In this document: piece after piece, positions 13,425 through 24,174 of the stretch
Numbering within the stretch: position 1 is the stretch's first letter
Layout of the letters: each line of letters begins with the position of its first letter
Source: Pestalotiopsis fici W106-1
Lineage: Eukaryota > Ascomycota > Sordariomycetes > Amphisphaeriales > Sporocadaceae
Reading direction: 5' to 3'
NCBI RefSeq assembly: GCF_000516985.1
Contig: NW_006917093.1
Span: forward strand, 806,001 to 870,000
Length of the DNA: 64,000 bases
Notes under the pieces: model-generated
Seen by the model: only the letters and a program-made list of their open reading frames with translations
Told to the model about the DNA's origin: nothing
Databases searched by the model: none
Program-made: the position numbers and the translations under genes

Positions 13425-16059
13425 TCAACTATCGATACTACCAGGCTCATTAGATGATTCGAGAATATCCATCATGGCTTGGTTGTGGTAGAACCAATCC
13501 TCCAACTGAGCTCCGTTGCCGAGCCACATGATCGGATTCGTTGTTCTCTGCCCGCCTCCTGCGTTATTGGCAAACATGTCTCCACCACCAGTGCTGCCAT
13601 GCCCTGCAATATTGCCTGTCTCTTCGAATGCTTCCGTTGCCCGCTGGTGCCTCGCGTCATGCTGAGGCGCCGTGGTCGAAAAACCCATCGATGCGAGATA
13701 CGTCTCCATCATTGCGTCGTCTGTCTGGTGCGCCTTCGGATCGGCAGGACGAAAGTCCACGTAGCGATGTGCAATGACATATAGAGCCTGAAAAAGCCGA
13801 TTTATCTTGGTCGCGGACTCGGAAACGGTATGATCCGACTTGATGGATTCAATAAAAGTATGAAGACGCTCGAGATCTAATTGGTCTCTGGTCTCAATCA
13901 CCTGACAGAAGATGACAATGAAGGGAATAAAAGGAGCAAACAAGAGTGTCCTGCACACGTCAGCACTCCCATGTGGTGTAGCTCATTAGAACCGAGCCAT
14001 CGTATAACTTACCAATGCACGTATATCGGAAAGTAGTTTTCGTTGCCTTGTAGGAGTGACATGCAGCTCAAATGTTTATCGAGCGTAGCCCGTGCAGCTT
14101 CAATGCAGCTAGGGCTAAAAGTCGTAGGCGCATCGAGTGATCGTGGAGCAGCTCGATACACCATAGTAAGTAATGAGAGGCGCAGAATTTCGTCTGATAG
14201 TTTGAAGAATACCAACAAAGTCTCACCAGAAGCTTGCTTTGCCAGGTCAAACCATTTCATCTAAAGTATGAAAATTAGCAAACCTGCAAAATTAGCGGAT
14301 AGAGAACTCTTGCATACGTTCGTTTCTAGTGTTGCTCTGTCTAGTTCGTGGAGAGCAGATACGAGAGCATCGACCCTATACTGCCGTACATTATGAGGCT
14401 GGACAATTGAGTTTGGACTATACAGCATCTCATATAGATTTCCTTGACACCGGGCGGTTTCAATCCACAGGACAAAGTAAGCAGACAGAGGGTCATTTTT
14501 GAGCTCAGAGTTCGATGGTCGGGGCAATGTGATATCCCAGTCAGGAATTGTCGAAGCCCTGCCGAGGCGAAGCGAAAGACTTTTGTCGACAAAATAAGTG
14601 CTCCAGAATAGAAACTTTTTGTAGTCAATGTCGTCTTTCTTGTCATTCACCATTGATTCAATGCGGTGATATCCCAGAGTCTGGCACAGCTCTGACGATT
14701 TGGATGATAATGACCAAGCCAATGAGGGTTTTGCAATATCGATTGCATAAAAAGCCTTGAAAGATGATTAGAGAAAGCGTTGAGCAAACCGTCATGAAGC
14801 ACTTACACCAAAAACGAGGGCAATGATTGTGTTAGAAGTCGCTGGTAGATGCAGAGGCAGATTTGATAAAGCGGTCTCGAGATTATCGCGACACTCCCGA
14901 GCATAGCCAAGGTATTCCTCTTTCTTCTCTGCCGGACCATGAAACACAAAGTCGGAAAAGAGGGAGAAAAGCCCGGCATTGACATTGATAAAGTCGGCTT
15001 CCGAATACTCTTCACAAAAGTACACGTTCATGCACATGTCAGAGAAGCGTTGAAACGGCAGAAACTCGTATATCCAGCCGTGCCCAATAAGTCGTTGGGC
15101 TTTACACCTAGAGTATCAGCTCTGAACGGAGATGTTGGTCGATGAATATTTGGATCAAATCAGGTATACTCACCCTTGGCCATCTGAATGAGTGGAGCTG
15201 CTTTCTCAAAGGGAGGCATCTTGCACGGGGGCGGATTGGGGCGTTGGATTGGTCTCGCGTGAGGGTACGACATCTCGCTCGCAACAGTCTGCTGCCGTAA
15301 TCCAGTTACAACATGAGAAAGAGAGTCCAATGACTCGCGCATTTCAGCGCAGTCACGGCCCACAATCTTTTGCAAAAATTGCGTGGCAAAAAGCGAGTGT
15401 GCGGCCATGGAAGAGTCACCTTCCACCACCATTGCATTGGATGGTTCAAGGTCAGCTGCATGAGAACGGGGGGCCGACGACATGGAGTGTATAGAAGCGC
15501 CATCCGATGTCTGAGGGCTGGCACTACTTGATCGCCGAGCTAGGTCGAAACCTTTCAGCAGTTCTACCACTCCATTAAGCTTACTGTCTATTTGGTCTAT
15601 CTTTCTTTCACTAGAATTGCAAGGGACTTTGGTTAGAGATGGTTCATACAAGAAAGCATCCGGAAGAGCAAGGGGCACAAGGTGATAGCCAACCCCGAAG
15701 GACACAAGTTGGAGTAAATTGAAGAAAGAAAATCAAGCTAGTTTTGACATACTATTGAGGAGTCAGAAGAATACGTGTGCGTTTCTCTTTGATCTTGGTG
15801 TCGATACGGGTACATTCGATCTTCAGGCGTAGACAGTGAGAGCAAGGTACCTCTCTGTTGCAGCGAACCTTACGTGTACGACAAGCATCGCACTACTTGT
15901 TGGGTCAGCTGCAACTTCATAACCTAACGCCCATCAATCCAGGTTACATGGGCAGAACAGGCTTACACTTCGCGGATCTGGAACTTGGCCGGTGCCCGTG
16001 GGATTGCAGTTGTCCGATCCAACCTCCGAGGCACGGGCAGTCGCTTGACCGTTGTCCAT
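13425..16059 (-). CDS. Zn2Cys6 (Gal4-type) transcription factor
   Basis: Fungal binuclear zinc-cluster regulator of about 728 aa. Seven exons (minus): 16059-15967, 15892-15753, 15610-15170, 15107-14807, 14755-14318, 14260-14013 and 13950-13425. Phases agree and the total divides by three. Exon 2 opens with the complete cluster, Cys32-x2-Cys35-x6-Cys42-x5-Cys48-x2-Cys51-x6-Cys58 (CDACRTRKVRC then CSHCLRLKIEC). A short linker with YERKIDQIDSKLNGVVELL, a probable dimerisation helix, starts exon 3. The middle homology region spans exons 4-6 and includes the family signature ELCQTLGYHR. The C-terminal tail is Gly/Asn-rich and acidic. The start is the only ATG that gives a short leader in frame with the cluster. 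It lies upstream of, and in the same orientation as, a PaxM-like monooxygenase, its most obvious candidate target. Target genes are otherwise unknown. Confidence 0.92.
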
Positions 16060-17178
16060 GGCGAGATGGGGAGCTGAGCAACCAGGGGTGATGCTCAATG
16101 GCAAATGAAAACGTGACTTGATCGCGAAAGCGGGTGGCAGGGCTGTCCACGAGTTCGGCAAACGGTGAAGTCGGTCTCCAGAACCAGAAGAGACAACATG
16201 AATGTAGTACGTATTGATAAGTGTGTCGCTAGTTCCAATCTTGAGTTTACCGAAATGGGGTCTAATGTGATGATGTACTGTGTAATAAAGCAGCACACGC
16301 CAAGGCTTTTGCCCTGAATTTCTCCCTTTCTATGGATTCGGTGAGTGAGTCAGCTTGGTGAGTGTGTAATTATTGACTGCCTGTTGTGAGGACTTATTTT
16401 TTTTTTGTCCGTGGATAATCGAATGAAACTGGAGTAGCTGTACTGTTAGCACTGAAATGTACCTAACCTAGTGCTTCGGAGGCCGAGAGGCCCGAGTTCC
16501 TATAGACAACGCGGCGTGCTCGTTGAGCCCATTGGACGCTGCAGGGACAGCGGACGGAGACGGGGCACCGAGGCGAACCGAGGGCCAGTCTGTCATGTCT
16601 CCTGTCCTATTTGCGTTTTCCTTTGCTTTTTGCACACGACAAGAATATACATTTGCCTACTATACCTATAAGACTAAATACCAGCGCAACTACCGTGTCT
16701 ATTCCAATGCATATTCTCGTCCGTATCCTCTCCTTGGAATGCACGCTTTACCATTGAGGCCGTGATGCTATTGTTTGATGCTGCCGGGTTCATTAGTTAT
16801 GTATTTGCCCGGAGTCATCCCCGTCATCGCAACGTCTTGGCCTGGAGTCAGGCAGACTCGGCTCAAGCCAAGAGGCCTCAATGTCCAAGCGACTTCACCT
16901 TACAAATATCTGAACAATCCTATACACTATTCAAGTGCATTCATTCTGTAGCTTGAATTGAGTCTACTCATCAAGCTCGGATCTTTTAACATTGCTCGCT
17001 TGGTTCTAATTCTACTGAACCATCATGACTTGCAAAGCTTCAAGTTTGGCTTGTGGTTTACACTGCGGCCTCATCCATCAGGATAGGAGGTTCCAGCCAA
17101 AGCATCCCCAGTATGGTTAAGTGAACTCACGATGTATCATCTGGATACGTGCGCTGGAGGAAAATGGGAAAATGAGTG

Positions 17179-17188
17179 TATATAAAAG
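17179..17188 (+). promoter_or_regulatory. TATA box with no recognised gene
   Basis: A consensus TATATAAAAG followed by GGGG lies 34 nt before an ATG at 17222 that opens a 75-codon frame. That frame (17222-17449) is rich in hydrophobic and basic residues and matches no family I know. The box may be a chance product of A/T-rich decayed DNA or a leftover LTR promoter. Confidence 0.3.
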
Positions 17189-17904
17189 GGGAATGGATAA
17201 GAAGCATGATGCTTATATATCATGAAACCCATTTTATATCTTATGGCAGGCTTGTTTTTTAAACACAATAGAGAACATCTACGATACAATCAAGGAAAGG
17301 AGAAATGCTTTGCTTCAATATACAGCCCAAAAATCCAACCTCTCTCACGTAAACCATTCAACCTAAGTAAATTAGTATACTTGGCTGTTCATGATGCATT
17401 TTTCACCCTAATAATGATGCTCGTATCTTACAGATTTAGTAGCGGCTAGTATATTGATATATATCTCTAGCTTAGGTGAAGTTGGTCCGCCAAGAAAACC
17501 GTGAATGCTTATATAGTATCCTACAAAGTGACGATTTCGGAGAGTTTGTGGAATGATGGCGCATCAAGCTAAGTGGACGGGCGGATCGACAACCGAGAGC
17601 GGGGTCACTCTAATTCATCCCTATCTAGTACTCACTGCTGGATGGGGCCAGAATATAAATAAGAATTACACAATTCAATATAGTTTTTACAGTTGAGCCA
17701 TTGATGCAGTCCTGGTTGTCACTCACAATCCAGCGACTTGTCGGAATCAACCACACGCAAGAACGAGGCGAGGGTAATTTCGAGGCTTAGCTTTGGTATT
17801 CATTTGAATTTGCAATCTGATAGAGCACACGACTGGTAGCGACTTGCTCAAAAATTTGAAGCCACAGCATTGGATGCACTACAAGCTTTCAGTGGTTGTC
17901 GAAG

Positions 17905-18028
17905 CCATCATCTGGTAGAGTACAAGTGCTCCAAGTACATCAAGGTAGCCAAGACGCGAGCTTTGGTTGTAGACATTTTAACAAAACCACGAAGTCGAGT
18001 GCCTCGCACAAGCGATAGGATATAGATC
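17905..18028 (+). mobile_element. Possible Ty1/copia pol remnant (RNase H end)
   Basis: One frame reads VEYKCSKYIKVAKTRALVV followed directly by DILTKPRSRVPRTSDRI and a stop. The (A)DILTKP block after a KVxxVxxxxxxAD-like lead resembles the last residues of copia-type RNase H. The upstream 90 nt look similar only with frameshifts. No reverse transcriptase, integrase or paired LTR could be seen. Similarity is short, so chance cannot be excluded. Confidence 0.35.
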
Positions 18029-18726
18029 CAAGGAACGCTGATAGAAAAATTCGCAACAATATGCAGAGCCATAATCTACACGCGTATTATAGCATAGCAT
18101 GAAGTACTATGGTGGCTGGACCCCGAAGAAGATAGAGTTTCGGATCAAAGCACATCAATGGATAAAGACATACCTTAGTACATCCTCGTCTGTAAGGACG
18201 AAATGCGTACATATCCCGCTAAGGCAGGCACGGACCTACAAGACGTATACTACAGAGTCGGAGCTAACCAACTGCAGAAGTATCCTTTAGGACAATTTCT
18301 TCTGGTTGGTCTCCTCGGCATGTGGGGCAAGGAGAAATGTCGTCACTCGCAAAGTCGGTGGCAGTTCCTTCGAGACCCCGAAATTTCCAAAAGTGCTGGG
18401 ATGGGTTTAGAGCGGAATTGGTAACTGCCCTCCTCTCTCGCAGCAGCGAAAAAGGTCCAGGTCCAGGTCAGGTCCAGTGCGTTGGTGCACACACACGCGC
18501 ACTGCAGCCCGCCGACCGCCTGCTGATCATTCTCCTCATCTCTGCATTTCCCAAGGTCACCAACGCACCCATCTTTCTTCTTGCCGGGAGCTACTCTTTT
18601 CTTGATCATGCTACTTTGGTAATACGGGCATGTAATAGCAAAATTTCAGCCGGAATATTCTCAACAATCCTCGAAACTTGCGTCAAAAGTCACCGCTCCC
18701 TACTCCTTACTCCCACATTCGCCGCG

Positions 18727-19365
18727 ATGCCTCCCGCAAAGTCGAGAGCAAATCAAGACGACTCCAAGTCGGACGCACCGAGTACAAAAGAGAAGAATGG
18801 TACTGGCTCGAAAGATAATCACACCAACGGAGGCACAAAACTTCGCCGAGTTGCCAGTTCTGCTGGGTCAAATTTGAAAGAGGTCGCTACCGTCAATGGC
18901 CACTCTGCTGTTGCGACCACTCCAGCTGCAGCACAACCAGCTCCTCCTCCTCCTCCAGGGGTATGACAAAAAACTTTACCAAAGCTCTTCTTTGTGTCTC
19001 ATGTCTTAGACATACTGACGTCCTAATTCTTCCAGCTGGATTGGTCTTCATTCGACAGAGAACTCCTGCACGACTACCGCCGCGAACATCACCTCGACAC
19101 TCCGACCGCCTTCGCCCTACCCTACCACCAAATTGTCCTCTCACGACCCGGTTCGATAGGTCTCTACTCTCCTTCCATGGCAAGGAAACGGCAGTACAAA
19201 AGACAGAGCAGGAATGAACTCACACAAGTTGTGCGAAAGCACTTCAACGGCTTGGGAATTCAGGAGAACGAGGTCGTTGTCAACTTTCTGCACAAGGTGA
19301 AAAATCCAGGCGTCACCAGGCCTCGACGGGACAAAAATCTGCCACATGCATCTCCCATGCCTTGA
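18727..19365 (+). CDS. SAP30-type Sin3-binding protein, histone deacetylase complex subunit
   Basis: Small protein of about 187 aa. Exons are 18727-18960 and 19036-19365, with a 75-nt phase-0 intron. Exon 1 encodes a low-complexity Lys/Ser/Thr/Pro-rich arm ending in a Pro run. Exon 2 encodes the conserved part, from LDWSSFDRELLHDYRREHHL to VRKHFNGLGIQENEVVVNFL. This matches the layout of the SAP30 Sin3-binding domain, whose family members tether partners to the Sin3/Rpd3 deacetylase. The ATG lies in a favourable context and upstream codons in this frame look non-coding. The C-terminal 20 residues are basic and poorly conserved in type; a further intron near the end cannot be excluded. Assignment rests on memory of fungal SAP30-domain proteins. 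Confidence 0.78.
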
Positions 19366-20204
19366 CTACTACTTGGCATGGTTTAGCAGATTGGAATGGT
19401 AGATATGCGGTGGTATGGCATTGTTTGATACCCGGTTGTCGATATTTTTTTTTTCCTATTGCGCATTGGGATTGGGAGTTTTTCGGGGCATGGCGTAACA
19501 GGTGGGAGCATTATCTTCAATGGCTCAATGGGATCACGGCATTGGTTCGCTCTATTACAGGAGCTGATAAAAAATAACCGAGTCATAATTACATCTTTTG
19601 GCGGTTAATTTCATGGAAAAGTACGTACAATATCATCAGTTATGCATTTGTTTCCCATCACGCACGCGCAGGATCGCTATCGGCTGGTCAGTCGATTGCG
19701 CCGGTCATCACCCACTTCCCACGCACTTGTGGAGTAGGTACAAATAATCGGAGCTTAACAGCGGTTCGCTCCCGATGCCGCTACGCGGGACATGACTTCG
19801 ACACGCGCCTTCTTCTGTCCCACTAATTAATTAGCAGCAACAACCTGTACATTGCCAAAACCACTTTAAGCAACTGGTTGACTGGGGCTTTTTTTCTTCT
19901 TGCCTCAGGCAGCAAGAAAAAGCTCCAAAGCTCCATAGTCTTGAGCAATTACGTTGACGCCGATTGGCGTGCAGCAAACGTTAGCTCGGCAGACGACGGC
20001 TACCCCAAAAAGTTTTTGGATGATTCCAGTCGCTTCAAGATTAATGTCGTCAAACCCCATCATTCGCATCTTTGTAGTTCGTTCAATGCTGGCGCGCATG
20101 TGATTTTTTTTTTCTCTTCTCGCACCCTGAAGTGCTCCAGCTGATCATAATACACCATTGCTCTATTTTGTATCCATGAGCACATGTCTTGATTGAAAGA
20201 AAAG
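19366..20204. other. Intergenic between SAP30-like gene and Mdj1
   Basis: No gene seen. It should contain the SAP30 3' untranslated region and the Mdj1 promoter. A short frame at 19878-20144 contains YVDADW, which recalls copia RNase H, but the surrounding residues do not support it. Confidence 0.55.
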
Positions 20205-21992
20205 ATGAATTCCACTATCGTAACCAAGGCCGCGCTCCCGTCGCGATGGCTCTCGCCTGCCCAGATATACCGAAGACAAAAATTGCGCGAGAGTCTACGA
20301 AAACGTGCACCGACAAGGACACTGGTCTACGCGGCCCGGAGACCAAGTGAATGCACAGCAAAACCATCGTGTGCACCGCAAGTCCAGAGAAGGGTGAGTG
20401 CCTTGACGTCTTCATATCTCTCTACTCTCATGCTAACATGTACAATCAATCTATAGTCTTTCCGTGCTACGCCCAACACTTTTGCGGCCGTACGTGACCC
20501 CTACAAGACACTTGGTGTGGCCAAGGGAGCTACTCCAGCAGAGATCAAGAAAGCATACTACGGCTTGGCGAAAAAATATCACCCCGATACCAATAAGGAT
20601 GCTGGCGCAAAGGACAAGTTTGGCGAAATCCAATCCGCATACGAGATATTGTCAGACCCAAAGAAGAAGGAACAGTTTGATCAATTCGGCGCTGCAGGTT
20701 TCGACTCAAATGGCGAGCCGCAAGCTGGTGGCTTTGGCGGCGGCGGCGGTTTCGGTGCCGGCGGTCCCTTCTCGGGCTTCAGTGGAGGATTTGGCGGTCA
20801 GGGAGGCTTTGGCGCCAATATCAACCTCGACGACCTCTTTTCCCACTTCACCGGCGGGGCGAACCCCTTTGGCGGCGGTGGAGGCGGCCGACGTGGCAGG
20901 AGCCCTTTCCAGCAGGAGATTCTGGTCGGAGAGAATATCGAGGTTCAAACCAGCATATCGTTTATGGAGGCAGCGAAAGGCACACAGAAGACGATCACGA
21001 TACACCCTACAGTTCCTTGCGGTACTTGTTCTGGAAGCGGCTTAAAGACTGGCACGAAACGAACCGAGTGCAAGTCCTGCGGCGGCACTGGAACAGAAAT
21101 GCACTTCTTGACTGGTGGTTTCCAGATGGCGTCAACCTGTTCCTCGTGCAAGGGCTCGGGCCAGACCACACCCCGAGGGTCTGAGTGCCGGACATGTAGC
21201 GGCAACGGAGTTGTACGGGACCGCAAGACTATCACGGTGGATATCCCGGGAGGCATCGAGGACGGAATGCGGCTGAGAGTGGACGGCGAGGGCGACTCGC
21301 CCGCTCTTGGTGACGGAGCACCACCCAACGCTCGTACCGCCCGGGGAGATTTGTATGTCTTGGTTCGTGTGGCTGCCGACCCCAAGTTCAAGCGCAGCGG
21401 CTCCGACATTCTCTATACTGCAAGTCTTCCCCTGACGACAGCTCTGCTTGGTGGTGAGGTAGTGATACCGACACTAGATGGCGAGGTGGCGGTCAAGATT
21501 AATACCGGCACCAACACTGGAGACAAGATTACCCTGGGCGGAATGGGAATGAAGAAGCTCAATGGGCGTCGGGGCGGCTCTGGAGACCTGAAAGTCGAGT
21601 TCAGAGTGGCCATGCCAAAGTACTTGTCGGCAAACCAGCGAACCATTGTAGAAATGCTGGCGGATGAGATGGGCGACAAGACGGCCAAGCGGATTATGAA
21701 CGTCAAGATGCCCGAGTAAGTTTGCACGCCGGAAAAGACATAGTCCCTCGTCCTTTAAGCTAACTTTTCGGATAGTTCCAACCCGTCACCCAACCCTTCC
21801 AAAGACGATGACCCTGCTTCACACAAGAATGAGGGTTTCCTAAAGTCGATCTGGCACAACTTGACCAATCACCCTGCCCATCAAAACCAGTCGGAGCAAA
21901 AGGCCTCCGGCTCCAACCAAAAGACTGACGGAGCCGCTGAGAAGAAATCCGATGAAGAGTCGAAGAAGGAGTCTGGTTCGGGCTCGGGCTAG
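20205..21992 (+). CDS. MDJ1: Mitochondrial DnaJ (Hsp40) chaperone Mdj1
   Basis: Class I J-protein of about 554 aa, co-chaperone of mitochondrial Hsp70 in the matrix. Exons are 20205-20393, 20457-21715 and 21776-21992, and intron 1 holds a TGCTAAC branch point. Residues 1-63 are Arg/Ser/Ala-rich with almost no acid, fitting an import presequence. The J domain starts at DPYKTLG (77-83) with HPD at 105-107. A Gly/Phe-rich segment follows to about 210. Four CxxCxGxG repeats lie at about 251-320 ([32 protein letters not shown]). The two substrate-binding beta domains follow, then a Ser/Lys/Gln-rich tail in exon 3. The start is the ATG at 20205. Its expected partner Ssc1 is encoded at 41300-43499 in this window. 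Confidence 0.95.
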
Positions 21993-24174
21993 TCCGACAT
22001 CAAACATGCGGGCAAAGACGTCTCATGCCAAGAATTGTACCATACGGTGTAACGGACACTATGAAATCTAGAGATATAGACCGACGTTGTGGTTTGCATT
22101 GGGCGGCGTGTTCGAGGAAAATAGGAGTTCTAAATAGCCTGTGAGCAGCATCGAAACGCTGCGCAGCGCACATTGTTCTATTTGGTCTATCATGTACATT
22201 ACCGGGGGAAAGAAAGACGTTGAATGATCCACACAGCATCTCTCCTCAATCAGAGACGAATCACGTTATCCGGATTGACCTCGAAGTGTTGTAAATATAT
22301 ATGCATGTAATTTGTCTTCATGTTGATAACGCATCTAGCGAAAATTGATGGCACTCAATTTGATCTTAGTCTCATTACCAGTGTACCTACATACGCAGTC
22401 TTGTCAAAGTCGCATCAAATTGGGGAACAGGATGGCGGGCATGTCCCGACGACAAGCCAAATTGCCGTCGATTGAGACGACCGCAGAACGAGCCATCGTT
22501 GGGTCTAATGCCGATTCCGCAGGCACCATTGGGTCTTTCCATGCGTACCCGGGATAGGTTTATGCAACATTGAACAGTCGAAGCGCATGACCCCCCGCCC
22601 CGGGCCTTGCACAGTTTTAGCCCAGAGGGGTCTTGTAGGATAGCCGCCGGATCGTAAAAGGTGCGATTCCAGGGACTGGCGAATCAGGAATGGACAACCG
22701 GTTTTGGGCATCTTGAATGGAATAGTGTGGCTGCATATAGCAGTATGTCGTGTATCAATGCGCGGCTCCAGTGATCTGGAACGACTGGGACTGGTTGTTC
22801 ATGTTGGCTTGGGGGGTTCGGCACATTTGACTGGAACTATGTAATCCACTGGGAGAGCGAGTGCCCTCCAGGTCTTTTCGGCGCGCGTTGCATTATCACA
22901 GGTTGGAGGTTGATATCACACACTTGAAGTTGCCTGACTGACCGGGATTCATATTCTTCTTCCATGGGTCGGTGGTGCAGAATACTGCCCAACCCGGCCG
23001 GTACCCAAGATTTTTGGTACATCTAGATAGAGAATGTAGGCAACCTCAACCCGGGCAGCACTACTGCTTTGCCTGCCTTACCATTATAGATGAGATCATT
23101 GGAACAGAGCAAGGATCCTCCAGTAATCGCCAAACCTGCGCTGATAACATGACTTTTGATCAGTGTATTCGAAACCCAGTGACAGAATCCAATTTTGTAC
23201 TAATGGCTGGAAACGACATGTGGCATTCAGTGGCATCAGGCAAGGAAGACCCCGCCGACCCTTCTGGGCTGGGATATATCCAGTGGGTTCAAAGGTTGTT
23301 AGGCGTGGGAGCTTTTGGCGGATCAATGATCTGCTTCGACACCAGGTACGGAGTACTCTGTACTACATTCTTAATAGGCCGCCAACTAACGATCAACCCA
23401 GGTTGCTCGGCGGCTAGCTACCTTAACTTCGAGCTATCAAGTTAAAGTCGGTCAATACACACATACACACATCTTGACAACTACCAGGTACCGAAACTCG
23501 CAGCCACCTGGTTTCTTTTCTGCCTGGAACATTCCACCTACATTATTCCAGACGCGCCGCGTACTACTTGAGCCTTTTTATGCATCCGCGGTCTGACGAA
23601 GCCATCGACAGATACCCCGGTAACAATTCTTCAGCAGTGCTCCAATTTCCAAAATAGAGCAGCTTCCCTCCACCGTGCCGTCATACCTACTACATACCTT
23701 GACTCCCCGCCATTTCGACATCTTCACCACTACCTGCTTGTTTTACCGGCAGCATGATCACGAGTGGTCTGGTGCCTATTCCTTGCCTCGACAGCTAAGA
23801 AACGACGTGGACTCTTGAAAAGCTGCCTCCGCTCTGTGCTCTGAGTACTCTCTGTGCATGAGCTACTACTGGCTTTGGCTTGTTGGGCTGCCACTGACTT
23901 TCTCGTCAACGGAGTAACCGCCGAAGACCCCGCCCCCAATTGCCCCACGATACCAACAACTCTCTACCTACCTACCCTACAAGGTCCTTGCCAAAGACAT
24001 AATATAAGCAAACCAACGAATACGACATACAGCGCAACTATTTGTTGGAGTCTGGAGAGTCAAGAGCATCACTTCCTTGCAAAGACCTGTCAAGAGGCCA
24101 CTGTCTTGCAGTGCGTTCTCAGGAACTGATCATCTACGGGCGATATCTCGAACAATTAGGCCGCTTTGCCCATC
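21993..24174. other. Intergenic between Mdj1 and Bro1
   Basis: About 2.2 kb with no supported gene. A 157-codon frame at 22972-23445 opens with GTG and matches nothing I recognise. A TACC tetranucleotide run sits near 23965-23977, within the likely Bro1 leader. Confidence 0.55.

Larger units (their letters stand above)
16060..18726. other. AT-rich divergent intergenic region
   Basis: Separates the minus-strand Zn2Cys6 gene from the plus-strand SAP30-like gene, so it carries both promoters. The centre (about 17000-18060) is A/T-rich, has a strong TATA box at 17179-17188, and ends with a decayed stretch resembling copia pol (about 17905-18028). No intact gene is recognisable. Confidence 0.6.

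Noticed and set aside
19878..20144. Frame containing YVDADW, reminiscent of copia RNase H
   Set aside because: The expected GD and STSG residues do not follow, and the match is only six residues long.
22972..23445. 157-codon plus-strand frame between Mdj1 and Bro1
   Set aside because: Starts with GTG, no recognisable domain, and no convincing extension by splicing.
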